DNA of 64,000 bases, taken from positions 28,946,995 to 29,010,994 of the forward strand of contig CM055096.1 of the NCBI GenBank assembly GCA_029204225.1, read 5' to 3'. Each line of letters starts with the position of its first letter. Position 1 is the stretch's first letter. Below are positions 36,099-47,760 of this stretch, piece after piece. Origin of the DNA: Diphasiastrum complanatum (taxonomy: Eukaryota > Streptophyta > Lycopodiopsida > Lycopodiales > Lycopodiaceae). A program made the position numbers and the translations under genes. The notes under the pieces are model-generated. The model saw nothing but the letters and a program-made list of their open reading frames with translations. It had not been told where the DNA came from and searched no databases.

Positions 36099-39000
36099 CA
36101 CACACAATCACTCACACACACACACACACAATATCACACAATCACTCACACACACACACACACACAAAATCTCAAGACACACACACTCTATAAAGACCCA
36201 AAAGGATTTCCCCTAAGATGAGGATAGGAGAACACAATAAGAGAGACTATGGAGCGAAACCGCCCAACCAATCCTAGATCAAACTTGGATCTAGCCCCCA
36301 AGCCATGCCATATGAAGCAAGAGGTAAACTGCTTCTATCCTTAGAAGCTCCTCAAAACAGGAAAGGAATTACAGTTCCTTTAACTTTCAATATTAACCAA
36401 GAAAATCAGTATCCTTAGTCTGACTTCATATCAAACAAGTACTCAGAGTAAAACTGTTTCCAATCGTTAATCTCTGCTCTAGAGTACAAACTCTGGTTTG
36501 AAAAAGTACACTAAGAGATATATTTTCTCAACTGGGTTACACTCAACACAAGTTAGTAACATCACCTTCATGTAAAACATTTACATGAACCACTGAGTGA
36601 AGTATTCCCTAACTTAGGAGATTAAAGTTAAAGAAAAAATAATAATTACAGTATGAAATTATCCACAAACTCTGGCAAACAATTCAATAAAAAGCTTCCA
36701 AGTACAAATATCCTTAGAATCCAATTCTAAGATATGATAATTCATTTAACTAGAATCTCTAGGAAAATCATTAAGGTATAGAATGATTAAAACTCAACTC
36801 TGAGTATCCTTGATACTCTTTTGAGTTAAATGCTCCTGTTTCTAACACCAAATGCAAAAAATCGCATTCATTCATCTTAATAGACTTGTCTGTCTCCTAT
36901 GATAACTGGAGATCCAATCAAATGAAGAACTGTACTCAAGCCTCTGCAGACCATAAACTGTAGTAGAATAGCATCCACTAAAATAATTAAATTCTCCACA
37001 AATAAAATACTTATCCTGTGAGAATGTCAATGAGATCCATAGGTTCTCAAATAAATACTGGAGTAGGGAGATTTAGATCACTAATCTGAATTCCTACTCA
37101 AATAATAGATCAAGAATTAATCATCACACTTAAGAATCATCACCATTCCTTATAATCCTCTGACAATAATTAAGTATCTATTTATGATCCGTCAATCCTA
37201 AATATTTAGATTCGTATGATTCGTCAATCATAATTTCCTGGAATCCAAAACCATACTTAATCATTTACAGAATACTAGAGTATATGTCCAACATAACTTA
37301 GGAAAAGTAAGAATCATTCCAAAATCTTTCCACTAAGAAAATACTGGATTTAGGAATATTTTTCAAACAGGATTCTTTGACTGAAGTGCAAGATTTAAGT
37401 TCTATAAACCACTGGTAATTAAAGACTGAACGCATACCAAAATGACAATCATCTTCAACTACAAAAACGTTAGATTACAATCTAGAATCAAATCTAGATA
37501 CCCAAAATCCTGCTAAATATCAACTCAGTTATTATTCTTGGATTCATTATGATTCGTTATCCGAATGAGCGCTCTGGGATACAATCACTAATGAGCTGAG
37601 TCTAATCCTTAACTAAGGAATACTCTATTCCAAGAATAATGTATATCCAATGCACATAATTTTAACTGATGAACCCAAATGATTCACTAATCATGCGTCT
37701 TACAAGCAATATAAAATAAAAATCATCAGTTCCTGGTGAATCCACATCACTGATCGTTTTACCAATTAACTTCATCCTGGAGTAATCAAGTACTCAAGTT
37801 AATTGCCAATGATTCAGAAATCTCAAATGTCTAGGTGAAGAATTCAATTATACTAGTATGACACCGCATTTAGATCCTTACCCAAATCATTTATAAGTTA
37901 ATCCATAAATCTTCCATACAAAGATTTGTTAACTCTGCAAGTATTTGTCAAAACAATACTTGATCATATGTTCATGTTCATCGACTAGGTTAAGTGCACC
38001 AAATAACCCTAGTAACCAAGAATACACAGTAGATTCATACAAGATTAATTGTGCACATATGTGATTAATCTCACTATGATCCAGTACATAAACACATATT
38101 TATCTGGCAGATTCCTCCAGAACCCACATATGTTACTCACATATCTCACTGAGAATCTTGTAACTCAGCTACAAAAGAATTTCTATTTCTCATGAGTAAA
38201 TAACATATCCGGGAAACCTCTGAGACAAATAACATTCCCTCTCAGCAGATTTCCAATCCAATTTCCTCTAATAGCATAATTTCTTCCCCTCAATCAACCC
38301 TTCTCTGATCCTAGTACTAAAACTAAGATTAGGTTGATCCAATACAAAAACTCTCAGACTTAAATCCTGATCCAACTTACTTCTATTCCAATCAAAATGG
38401 AATTAGTAACCTTTGACCTTGCACTGTACTACTTGTAGATAATGATTCAAATATCAAACTTGTTCTAGTTCTAGATTGTCCACACATTCCCTAGAGAATT
38501 CCTCTTATTCGAACAGTTCCAAATTTGTATCTTACTCTGAATCTATCCGAAATTACTTTCAGAAAAATCTCATTTCTATACCACAGCTGGTTCTCTCCCG
38601 AAAACTATGCAACCCATAGATTCCCAAATAGAATTTTATCCCATCACTTCACCCCTCTTAAATAAATTAGCAATTTCAATAAAAGTTAACTGGACAGATG
38701 ATATACGAAAATATCCAAATCAAAGAAAAGTCAGTAATAAGTGCTTCCACTAAAAGATTCACTCTATTACAACAGGAATTTTTTCTCCAAATATTTTCAA
38801 CCTGAGTGACAGAAACTACCATTCTATCGAAATCCATTTATGCAAAAAGAGATATTCTAGGTTTAAGAAATTGAAACACTTTAATTCCAATTGGGAACAA
38901 AACCCACCATCACATCTACTTCTACTTCCCATCCCCAAGATATATTTTTAATAACCCATACATTCCGGTTTATCAAGACTCTTTCAACTCCCTTCTACAT

Positions 39001-41355
39001 CATTTTCCATATAACTCCACGATCGAACACCAATCCATTTTCCTCACCAATGCCTTCCATACTACAACTTCCTTTCTTTTCCATCTACAAAACCCAAAAT
39101 AAGAACAAAAACCCCCAATCGTCCTAGAGAGCCTTGGTTCGACAAAGAATGCAGTCAACTCCATAATTATCTTAAATATGCCTATGCCAACTTACTTCCT
39201 TCTGTTCGAGATATAAATCATACCTACCAAAATACAGTCCATCAATAAAAGAAGACTTATGAGATCAATGAAGGGAGAAGGCTTATTATTCTTCTCTTTA
39301 GTTCCTCCTCTGGAGCCTTCTGGCATGAATTCATACCTCGCACTCCTCCCAATTTGACTGATCTATGTACCTGGACAGAATACACTAAGTCCCTTTATAC
39401 TATTGACACCATTTCTCCCATTGTCATCTCACCATGTCCTCCATCCTTTAATCTTTTCACTCACGACATGATATCTGAATCCATTAAAAGCCTCAATAGT
39501 CAACGTGCCCATGATATCGAAGACCTTGAAGCAGAACGTCTTATCCAGGCGAAAGACATCCTTTCTGACCTTTTCAACCAAGCTGTCATTCATGGTTTCT
39601 TGACCTCATGGTGCACCAATGTCATACATCCTATACACAAAGGGGGTGATCCCATGAGGCCAGAAAACTACCGCACTATCATGGTTGGCCATATCATGCC
39701 ACGAGTATATGGCTCAGTTCTTCAGAGGGCAGTTAGTACTGAAGCCGAGATCAAGCACTTGTATGCTTTGGTTTTCGATCACATTACTCCACATCAAACC
39801 ATATGTTCACCTCGAGATCCATTATTGAGGAGGCTAGGTCCAGACGAGAGATATTGTCTTGGCGATTATGAGTCTACATGAGAGAGTGATAGGTTTTTCT
39901 GTACGGAGGAGGGCATATCTCAGCAAGCATTGGAGTGAAGCAGGGATGCTCAATATCCCCTACCTTGTTTGGACTTTACATTGACGAGTTGGGGCGGATG
40001 ATTGTGCAGGAGGAAGGTGAGCGATATACTCTATGTGACTTATTCATCTCAATTATGTTCTATGCCGATGATGTTGTACTCATGTCACGTTCCAGAGTGG
40101 GATTCCAAAGACATCTAGATGTATTATGCTCCATTTGCTCACATTGGGGATTGTCAGTGAATATTGCGAAGACCAAAGTTATGGTCTTCAATACTTCTCG
40201 GGCATTCATGTAACGCCAAGAGCTTCTATGGGATGGTCAGCCATTAGAGGTCGTCTCTTCTTACACATTCGGGTGTCCTCAGCATGGGCCCATTCTTCAA
40301 TATGAGACAAGCTGCTCTTGCCCGATGGGGTAAAGGGCATGCATCTCTGGTCCAGCTTGAGAGGTTTTTCTTCAGGCGTCACATACGTGATGCTCCGATT
40401 TATAGATCCTATATCCATAGGGATTGGGGTGAAACCCCTTTACTATAGATCCACCTTTATGGAGACAGCTTGTACAGGTTGTCCTATTCGCCCTAGTTAC
40501 CTGGATGGGGATTTGTCACATGGATTGAGATTTATTCTGGGACACTTCAGGGTCTCATCACATCAGCTATATATTGAGACGGGCCATTTTCAGGGCATAC
40601 CTAGGGAGTCCCGCGTATGTTAGTTTTGCTCACTTGGAGAGGTTGAGGATGAGGATCATTTCATTTTTAGATGTCCTATCTATTATGAGATTAGAGGACA
40701 ATACTACTATTTACATCGGGATTCCACCAGATCACTTCAAGCTCTGATCACATACAAAGATCCTTGTTGTGTGGCATTCATGATACAAGAGATGATGATT
40801 CTAAGACGAGCCTTATCTAGTGACCAAATCAGTATGGATACTCAAACTACTATCACAGATTTCTTCTCTAGACGCCGACAGAGAACTACAAAGGATACAT
40901 ATGCCAGATCGAAGGATGAGACAGATATACCAGTCAGAGATAGTCGTCGGGATAGACGTCAGTGCATCAGACTGAGTTCTATCTCTAGCAGATCGAGACA
41001 TAGTGCCCAAAGACTGAGACATAGTACGACACATTTCCCACAGGTCCCAGTAGCGGCTGCATCACTCATCACGTTCAATGCATTCCATAAGTTTGATTAT
41101 GTCCTACTTTACAGCGCCATCCGAGTCCTAAGGATGGACTTGGTTTCATGATATTTGAGCTCCTTTTCTACTTTTAGTACAGAGATATGTATAAGACTTA
41201 GCTTGTGGTTCTAGTCTTACTTAGTATGTTACGTTATTTTACGAAGACGTTTTTTTATATGCTCCCAATGTATCACACACACTTAAGATGTATATATTTG
41301 GTCTTTTGTACCTTCAGGTACCTACAAGACATTAATAAAGCTTCTTCTTCTTCTT

Positions 41356-41431
<76 letters not shown>

Positions 41432-41566
41432 CCCAATGTCCTCCAAATCAAGAGTTTATTCCACATGAAACACAAAATCGAAGCCAAGCATTACTGAAAT
41501 TCACCTGCAGTCACCGGATATGGTACACTCTCCTGGTATTTGATTGATGCCCCCACCAGGATCTGG
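26370..41566 (-). CDS. NAOD: Acetylornithine deacetylase-like protein (M20 family), 3' exons
   Basis: Six exons join in frame with GT-AG borders: 41566-41505, 30550-30533 (18 nt), 29892-29770, 29510-29354, 26668-26635 and 26473-26370 (stop TAG). They encode about 165 residues matching the C-terminal part of the plant enzyme (about 440 residues): PDPGGGINQIPGECTISGD, RITPFYS, KKISRYVDDINVNIENLDTR, GVACNLDSLGYHALCKATEE, KPYSITGSLPLIRDLQ, DNGFDVQTAGYG, ATYHAKNEYCLL. The His in ATYHAKNEY fits the C-terminal metal ligand of M20 hydrolases. The enzyme hydrolyses N2-acetylornithine to ornithine and acetate in arginine synthesis. The upstream exons (about 275 residues) were not found between 41567 and 64000; they may lie beyond the window. 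The 10.95-kb first visible intron is filled with LINE and LTR debris. The acceptor at 41567 has a weak pyrimidine tract. Splice joins are consistent, so the gene looks alive. Confidence 0.88.
26860..27065. repeat. C-rich repeat ending in a long hairpin
   Basis: Inside the intron between the last two large exons. Positions 26880-26980 are very C-rich on plus. At 27003-27023 and 27045-27065 there are perfect 21-bp inverted arms (AAATTGGGTTTCCGGGCAGCT and its complement). After one mismatch, six more pairs (ACGCTG with CAGCGT) leave a 7-nt loop. The related block at 16375-16600 suggests a mobile family, perhaps a foldback or MITE-like element. Confidence 0.6.
27095..27535 (+). repeat. Degenerate tandem repeat, about three units
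   Basis: The string GGTATTAGGGTGATAC recurs at about 27131, 27287 and (diverged) 27488, each time near a GAATCTTTTGTGCATAGA- or CAGAAGATTC-like stretch. Unit length is about 160-200 bp. Intronic and non-coding. Confidence 0.5.
28261..28606 (+). repeat. Tandem duplication of 173 bp
   Basis: Units 28261-28433 and 28434-28606 are nearly identical (both start TAACGTAATTAGTTATG and end near CTCTATNATCAA), with around a dozen differences. Intronic. No coding motif. Confidence 0.85.
31159..31410 (+). mobile_element. LINE fragment, copy E
   Basis: A 252-bp stretch aligned to the region after the reverse transcriptase of LINE copy B (compare 57600-57840): shared ATGCGGCAGAGA, ACAGACCACCATG, TAGCTCG and GTTCCACATGAGAT-like strings. 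It lies in the 10.95-kb intron, downstream of a short CT stretch. It has no ends of its own and is an old fragment. Confidence 0.75.
32020..32115. repeat. Cluster of GGTTCGAA/GGTTCAAA motifs
   Basis: Seven or so copies of GGTTCGAA-, CGAACC- or GGTTCAAA-like 8-mers in about 95 bp, with TTCGAA palindromes. It lies directly beside LINE copy D. The sequence resembles a string of tRNA B boxes but lacks A boxes; more likely a small minisatellite. Confidence 0.5.
32125..32545 (-). mobile_element. LINE fragment, copy D (ORF1 C-terminal part)
   Basis: On minus, a coiled-coil start (SKIDELERHLSENQEATKTW) and an ORF1p-like end (VRERKKIFQEAKASERFAIY, RDGQVRYLDRGPSTSSA) match LINE copy B (KIKELENKIEQHKDSW; VEERRKAFQAARESGRRVIY; VRFLDSAP). 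A TAG stop follows STSSA at 32193-32195, so in this copy ORF1 ends there, unlike copy B. The ORF2 start region runs on for about 60 bp. The upstream end meets the LARD LTR. Confidence 0.7.
32553..33191 (-). repeat. Truncated LTR of the LARD family
   Basis: Reads on minus from CCCACAA at 33191 leftwards through the same strings as the 8542-9287 LTR (GGGTTGGGCTTACA-, CACATGATTCATGTGAG-, TATTCCTAG-like). It stops in a GA-rich tract near 32553. No interior is attached, so it is a solo or remnant LTR. It contains an expanded GA run (32638-32695). Confidence 0.8.
33193..33272. repeat. (GA)n microsatellite between an LTR remnant and a LINE 3' end
   Basis: About 40 GA units. On minus this is a CT run placed immediately after the AATAAAG end of LINE copy F. 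Confidence 0.95.
33273..34335 (-). mobile_element. LINE fragment, copy F (3' end)
   Basis: On minus it covers the region after the reverse transcriptase (LPSGTHEYIKRFLYRAYLSR; GVKPDYYRTHFLELDTVG), the C-terminal zinc-binding part (CQLCSLSMVETEEHFLFTCP) and a 3' UTR ending in the family stem-loop (33312-33283) and AATAAAG, then a CT run. The frame is broken at several points. It is closest in sequence to copy A (63730-63850). Confidence 0.8.
34336..35072 (-). mobile_element. LINE fragment, copy G
   Basis: On minus it begins VTRLIQLITYIQRAQALPD, continues with QTQGYRLSWFSQASQFF, GTHQYIRRFLYRAYLDR and a zinc-binding-region remnant, and ends near SFFTKRRTRSDDDDADIPPH. It lacks a 3' tail and abuts copy F directly, so it was probably cut by or joined to it. 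Several frame breaks. Confidence 0.75.
35184..35698 (-). pseudogene. Unrecognised C-terminal coding remnant with acidic tail
   Basis: Two exon-like pieces on minus. Positions 35698-35594 read VNPDLIDVAKVPELPPRD then QSEEDVYAFLHEEAMQS, with a GT at the end. After a TTTGCAG, 35500-35184 reads GNNTFVPPCVQCA, a stop, then an Arg-rich and a Glu/Asp-rich stretch (EDEYESEASSG) interrupted by one frame change. Acidic C-termini of this type occur in hAT-like transposases, but there is no diagnostic motif, so the family is open. It lies in the 10.95-kb intron. Confidence 0.25.
36021..36190. repeat. (CA)n microsatellite
   Basis: Interrupted CA runs (36052-36092 and 36113-36170). Open frames of His-Thr repeats here are not genes. 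Confidence 0.95.
36230..38890. other. Gene-free, G-poor intron block
   Basis: About 2.7 kb without a recognised gene, repeat or long frame. On plus it is visibly poor in G compared with C and A (counted by eye only). LINE copy C starts at its right edge, where the LINE linker between endonuclease and reverse transcriptase is G-poor too, so the block could be related but very diverged. No motif supports this. Confidence 0.4.
38900..41359 (+). mobile_element. LINE copy C, 5'-truncated, complete 3' end
   Basis: Contains the linker (EPWFDKECSQLHNYLKYAYANL near 39130), the reverse transcriptase start (TSWCTNVIHPIHKGGDP; YRTIMVGHIMPRVYGSVLQ), motif B (MKQGCSISPTLFGLYIDEL near 39940), motif C (IMFYADDVVLMS near 40060), the C-terminal zinc-binding region (near 40620-40690) and a 3' UTR with the family stem-loop (41301-41330). 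It is followed by AATAAAGCTTC and a CT run. Many frame breaks. It lies in the intron in antisense orientation to the host gene. Confidence 0.85.
41360..41429 (+). repeat. (CT)n tail of LINE copy C
   Basis: About 35 CT units directly after the LINE 3' end; the host exon at 41505-41566 follows 75 bp later. Confidence 0.95.
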
Positions 41567-44140
41567 CTTTTTTGGTGATCAACAATTCAACAATTTGTAA
41601 ACATATGATTATCAAGTGCCAAGTTCAATGCAAGAATGTTTATACAAGGAAAGCTGCGTGACATTGGAATTTTTTGCCATGATTTAGTCTCAAGAAAAAA
41701 TATGAGCCTTTTCAAATACTAGAGTTAATGGAACACCATCAATATATTGAACAAATTGACAATATATTCAAGAGAGCATGCATAACTTTATTCCAAGGGT
41801 AAGCAAACATAGGAAAATAGACTAAATGGATATTCGAATTTAATTAGTTGACATTATTTTAATACATTTAAGAACAAGTACTTAATTTATTTGAGAGGGA
41901 TGGCAAACTCTAAAGGACAAAGGGGAGGAGACTGAAAAGAAATAGGATGCAAGAGAATATTGACTATCTTTTGGTAAAGAGAATAACGAAATACTTAAGG
42001 AATCCAGAAGCTATATAACTAGTATAGTTTGAAGCTATATTAGGTGCCAAGACCAGGTGTTCCTATAATGCTCAAAAGACTCACATCACTAACAAATACA
42101 ACACATTGAATTCAAATGAAAATGGCACCATGCATTTCTTTCTTTCTACCTATTTTTCAATATCCATGTCCACATAATACAAGAACATGGAGGAGTTAAG
42201 TTTTGAGCTGTCCCTTGCAAGTATGCTTCAAGAAGAGGGCACCACAGAAGGGAGGAAGGGCTTCAAAATTCTCTTGGTCTCTATGAAGAAGAAAAGCTTC
42301 AACCTGCTCTTAGTCTCTAATGTGAGGAGATTTGGTCTTTCTTTCAGCTAAAAATTCTGCTAAAGCTTTATTGAAGAACAGACAACATGAAAGAAAGTGG
42401 TAGCAACTTCATGCATCTTCTTCGGGAGAAGAATTAGATGATTCCTTTCCTGTTGCTCTTTAAACATGGATGTCACCTTGATTATTAGTGGTATGCCAAT
42501 ATAATTATCTTGCCGTCTATGCGTCGCTTTCATCTCTATTATCTTGCTTCAAGAACTGGAGAGAAATTCTCTAGAGATTTATGTGTTTGAAGTTTGAACT
42601 TGGATGTTCAAACACACTCTGTTTCTCGTTTACATGTAGAGGAGCAGGGGGATGATCCTCCTAGGTGTTTTATGACTTTTCTTCTAACCCAAATTTCACA
42701 GTTACTTATTCATTGCTTTCTAGGTTTACATTGTCATGCTTGGTAGAGCAAGCACTCACTGGACCTCGGATTGCCAAATTTTGGAACTTAGATGGTTGTC
42801 TACTTGTTCAAAAATGCACAAGTAGTAGGAACCTAACATGTATTCAATTAATGGTGCTTGGGGGCAATGCACGTTGGTGTCACATGATGTTTGAAGAGCT
42901 TCTAGGATCTTATTTTTTTCATTTACGAAATTTAATTTGCTTTCATTTATGGCTAATTTAGGTGATGGGCTGTTAAAGTAACGCTTGTCACTCCTGAAAC
43001 ATTAGGATGATGTTACAACATATGCAATGCTGATCATTATTCGTTGATGGCCTAGAACGAGTCTCTTTCATAAAGGCCAACCTGGTGCGCCATTTTTGTG
43101 CATGCTGTCAAGGGAAAAAAAAAAAATGTTCTTATTAGGACACCAGATCATGTACAACAGATTCTAAAATGCAGATCACAACGCCTCGGTTTTGCTTTAT
43201 GCTGTATTACTTCAATCATAGTTGCGTAAAGTTCAGAACACTATTGCCACATAAATGAACCATCTCCCAAAAGATTTGGAAGTTTCTCCATATGTTTGGA
43301 TTGGAATATCGCCCAGTAGAATGGATAGGGGAAAGGGATAAGGAGAGGAGGGAAGCGGAGAGGTGCAAGAAAGCTTAAGGACAAGAGTGAGGAGAATCAG
43401 AACAGAGGAGGAGGAACAAGGAGGGAGTAGAATGGGATGGGGACTGAGCAGGGAGCATGAAGAGATTATAGACCAGTTTCAAAGAGGGCAGCCAGCAAGA
43501 AACAGACACAAGGGTGATGCAGGTGGTAGCATGGAGGTTGGAGGGGGGAAATTTCTAATCGGAAGGAGACAAAGGAAATGTGAATGGAACAATCCGTACA
43601 CCGGAGTTGTCGACAACAACTGGCCTAATCAAGCGTCCTACGATAACCAGCATCCCATACTACTGGCGATCGTACTCGACTCTCATTAGCACCACGATTG
43701 CTTGTCTTAATTTTTTTTCAACCAACTCAAGCATTTTACCATTGAGTTAGAAATCAGCTGTACTAGGCACTTTGAGGAATTCCCACCGTAACAAGACTAG
43801 TAGGCCTAAAACCATGTTGAGCCACCAAAAGTTACATGCCAAACACATTATCTTTATATCCAACTTCTTATAACTTTGAATGGTTAATGGCATATCCACA
43901 ACCCTGAAACCTCCCCCAACAGTACCCTTTCCATCAGCCCTCACGATTGTGTACTAGTACAAGGAACGTTGTGTGCTCATAGTCAACCTTTCAATCAGCG
44001 TCAAGTATGTTATGAGAGGACCTAGTGTCAAGCAGAACACACATTCATACCACACAACTATCCAGTCATAACAATCAAGAAGTACTTGGACATTGATACA
44101 TGCGTTGCATCGTTTTAAACAATTGTCGCAAAAGAGAAAA
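41567..44140. other. No recognised gene; purine-rich stretch at 43320-43560
   Basis: Upstream of the first visible host exon. I looked for earlier exons of the acetylornithine deacetylase-like gene (for example GGMIPW or the HSG region) and found none. Positions 43320-43560 are strongly purine-rich on plus (GGAGAGGAGGGAAGCGGAGA-like). Confidence 0.45.
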
Positions 44141-45806
44141 CATCAACCTTACCTGATCATCGACACTTTCACAAGATGAAGAGTACTTCCCTGGAATTCA
44201 TCCTGCTCCAGCTCTTCAATAGCCATAGGTGCTCGTCGTGCCTGCTTCACTAGCAAACGACATGAAGTCCGCATTGGATTCCGTGGACATTCCTTATGCA
44301 TTCTCCCCAATAACCAAAGCAAAATGAAAGTTTTTAAAAGTTTTGTTGAAGCTTGTCTACTCCTTCCCAATAAAGGCCAAAAGGGAATAGAAAGTCTTCC
44401 ACTTACTTCCTAAACCTCCCCAATAAAGGCCAAGAGGTGAAAGGAAGCCTTGAAAAGTCCTTCCTAGACTTCATTCAAAAAAGTGCTAGAAGGCCTTCTT
44501 GCATGCATGTAAAAATTGGCAAATTTGCAGCCACTTTTCACGTGCGGTACGCCTTGATAAAAAAAAATCTTGGTGAGCAATCAAGCGGTTCTAGGTTGCC
44601 CTAGTCTTGGCTAACTCCTCCATCTTCAATCGTTGAAAAAGCTTCAACCGTTTGAGAATGGTGACCATTTCAAGTCAGGAGGTCAAAACTGCCCGAAACC
44701 AGGAATTTCAGACTTCAATCCGCCGGTAAGGGAGCATTAATGATTCGATTTGCATGTTCTATGTTTGGTGCACTAGCGACTAGTTTCTAGAACAGCCCTC
44801 CAAAATATGGTTTGAATCCGCCAACAATTGCTAGGTCAAATTGATGATCTTCCACAGCTGGACTGTGTACACCCGCATGTGAATTTTTCACAAAAATTTC
44901 TCACAAACGGCTTGGAATTTTGATGTGATTCCAATTGGAATGGATTGGTTGCATAAAAAACCTTCAAATCAAGTGGGAGATCGCTGCAACGATTCCGAAG
45001 ATCCGCTCCACGCTTCTGTGTCCTTCCATCAGCGCTGGTCCTGTGGGCTTCAATCTGCAAATTCTTTGGCAGCCCTCTTCTCAAGAACCTTTGCTCTGAT
45101 ACCAAATGTCAGACTCCAAATCTGAAATTTCACTTAAAACCTAGCTTATCCCTTGCGTAGCAATTAGCAACGTCGATCCCTATCGATTTCCCTGCATGTA
45201 CAAACATCAGAGCACATGAAACATGGTGGAGCTGGCTGCCTTGTCTCCTCCCAACCTTTGCTGCATAGATTATGATGAGGAATGCCTCTCTCTAGGCTCA
45301 CTTATGCACAATCCTAAAGCACCCCTTAGCCCTAACCTTTCCTAACGTCGACACATGGCCAATTCCATGCACAGTCGACACTTGCCACTTGGCAATACCC
45401 TGACACATAGGCAAGTGAGTAGGCTGACATGTGTCACTCATACACTGGACCGTGTCCCTGTGAGCATGTGACACGTGTCATGTTTGACCGGTCAACCCTG
45501 ACATGTGTCACTCATTCACTGGACCAAGTGTCCCAGTGAGCATATGACAAGTGTCCATTGACTAGTCAACTCCTACTTTTTAGGAGGTCAGTCCAGCCAC
45601 CCTAATAAATGACCCAGTACCCCATGCCAAAGCTAAGCACGACTCTCTGAGGTCCAATGCCAACTAATTACGGTTTATTTACAATTTACTTACAAAAGTC
45701 ACCACAGGCTGGTGACTTAGCCATTTCAGTAATTACAATAATTACAAAACGTACATGTGTCTCTGAAAACTGTAAATAACCGGGACAGGGAGTAAAGGCT
45801 CTAACA
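44140..45806 (-). mobile_element. LTR retrotransposon fragment: 5' LTR, PBS and leader
   Basis: On plus the LTR runs from TGTCAGACTCC (45107) to GGCTCTAACA (45806), 700 bp, with TGTNAGA inverted termini. The PBS complement GCTCTGATACCA is at 45093-45104, so the element is on minus and primed by tRNA-Met. About 0.9 kb of leader follows to the left, without recognisable proteins, so the family (Copia or Gypsy) is open and the left end is uncertain. It sits against the left end of LINE copy A. Confidence 0.55.
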
Positions 45807-46304
45807 CCTACCCTAGCCACTTTGCTCAATCGAGCAGTTGTCTTCAACTTCCCTTCCTCTTGGTGTACCAACATTATCCATCCCATTCATAAAATTGGTG
45901 ACCCCATGGACCCTGGTACTTATCGCACCATTATGATAGGGCATATCATTGCTAAGCTATACGGCACCATCCTCCAGTCAGCAGTCAGTTCTGAGGCAAA
46001 GTCTAGGAGATTACATGCATTGGGCCAGGCAGGTTTCAGGGCACACTACTCCACAGATCATATCTTCACCCTTCGCGCCATTATTGAGGAGGCTAGACAC
46101 GGGTCTATTGTTGTTTTGTTGACTCCAGGAAAGCCTTCGACTCTGTTCGACGATCCCTTCTCATTCAGCGTCTATGTGATCTTGGTTTTTCTACAGACAC
46201 GATCTTGGTAGTGACGACACTATATGAGAGAGTCCTTGGCTGTTTTCGGAGTGACACCGGCATCTCAGTTCTTATCTGGAGCACTATTGACGTGAAACAA
46301 GGTT
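45807..46304 (+). mobile_element. LINE copy A, left part (reverse transcriptase start)
   Basis: Matches LINE copy B (compare 56690-57180): TLLNRAVVFNFPSSWCTNII, GDPMDPGTYRTIMIGHIIAK, GQAGFRAHYSTDHIFTLRAI, with frame breaks. It stops within motif B (DVKQG) where Gypsy 2 is inserted, and resumes at 62923. Confidence 0.85.
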
Positions 46305-46799
46305 TGTCATGCCCATGACTGGTCTCGGGTAGCGTGTCCACGCTAGGGACCGGTAGACCAACAACCCGTAAGTTAATTGTGACTATAAGGGAATTGGGGC
46401 CCTTATGTGTACATGGTCATAATTAATGGTTGTAGGCCTAAACACATGGTGGTGGAGTTGGTATGGGTCTATCAGTGAGTCATTAGGGAACTGGATGACG
46501 TGGCCCAGATAGGCTGCAGAGGTGTCCAGTGAGGTGTCACTGTGCACTGCTAGTGGTGCATGGGCCTTGGAGGGTATAAGTATACCTGCTGGGCTCTCAC
46601 TAGTGTATGCTTGATTTGTGATGAGTAGCTACATGCTACTGGTGTAACTCCTCTTTCCATGACTCTGATTGATCCATAGCTTGGGGACTAGATCCGTACG
46701 ATCTAGGTTTGGTTGGGTTGGTTTAACCTCCACCGGTTCCCATGTGTTGTTGCTTTGTAAGGTATGCTTAGGCTAGAATCTTGTTGTGTGGACTTGATA
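46305..46799 (+). repeat. Gypsy 2 5' LTR
   Basis: 495 bp, TGTCATGCCC to GACTTGATA, followed by the PBS TGGTATCAGAGCC at 46801. It shares its last 159 bp with 62764-62922. Confidence 0.75.
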
Positions 46800-47757
46800 T
46801 TGGTATCAGAGCCAGTCTAAGCCGGATTTACCATCGAAAGTGCTGAGTGGAAATCTCAACGTTTTCTCGAGAATCCGACGGAGTAAGCAACAAATGGTGG
46901 AATTGTGGGATTTTCTTCCCGTTGAAAATAATTTTCAAATTGCAATCGATGGTGTGGTAAGTGCACTACCAGGCTCACAATTAGTTGGTTTTTGTGCTTT
47001 TCGAATTGGTTTCTTGGAAGGAATTTTGTGTCAATTCTGTTGTTGCTGATTACTCTGTGGTTAGCATTTTTGTGAAAGCAATAGTTACTTTAGTGGTTAC
47101 TGGATTTTTTTCCTACAGTTTCTTGTTCTTCTCAAAAAACAGTTATTGTATTTTGAATGCCGTCTATTGCCTGTTTGGAAGCCGGTTTGGTTTTAAAACG
47201 GTGGGAATAGGCTGGAATAGAAGCAAAAATACTCTAATCTGTTGGCTGTTGAGTGTTGGTGATGTTTGATAGGTTTGCATGGCTGCTTACTGTGGAATCA
47301 CAGGCTTATGCTTCATTTTTTGGCAAACTAACAGTTGTTTGCAGGGTCAGGAGCCTGTAAAACCATTCTGGAGGATGGTTGGGTTCAGAGCTGATGACAA
47401 ACTGCTGAGTAATTGTAATAGCCTGCAAAACTAGAGTTTCTGGAAAATTTTGGCAGCATAACAACTGTTTTTCAAGCACTGTGATAGCAAAAACCCTGTA
47501 CATCTTGCTTTAAACCATTGCTTATGCTGGAAGCAAGTGAATACATGTAATGCCAACAGTAAATCGCTGCAAAGGCTGTTGTAATCTGCAAAGAACAGCA
47601 GATTGGTTGCCTTTGTGCTTCCTGCATCATAAGAAATGAAAAACTGTGAATAAAACTCAGATTAACATGCTGGAAAACCGCCCTCCAAAGTGCCCTGTAA
47701 CCTGCATTTGGTGCCTGGAATGGTGAGGAGGGTGGGTGCTGATCCATCCCTCACCTA

Positions 47758-47760
<3 letters not shown>
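46800..47760 (+). other. Gypsy 2 leader
   Basis: The interval between the PBS and the nested LINE has only short unrecognised frames (46840-47269). It is best read as the untranslated leader of Gypsy 2. Confidence 0.5.

Noticed and set aside
43320-43689. 108-residue purine-rich frame as a gene
   Set aside because: Arg/Glu/Gly-rich translation is what a polypurine stretch gives by chance.
41567-45100. Upstream exons of the acetylornithine deacetylase-like gene
   Set aside because: No segment on minus matched the conserved central motifs of the enzyme.
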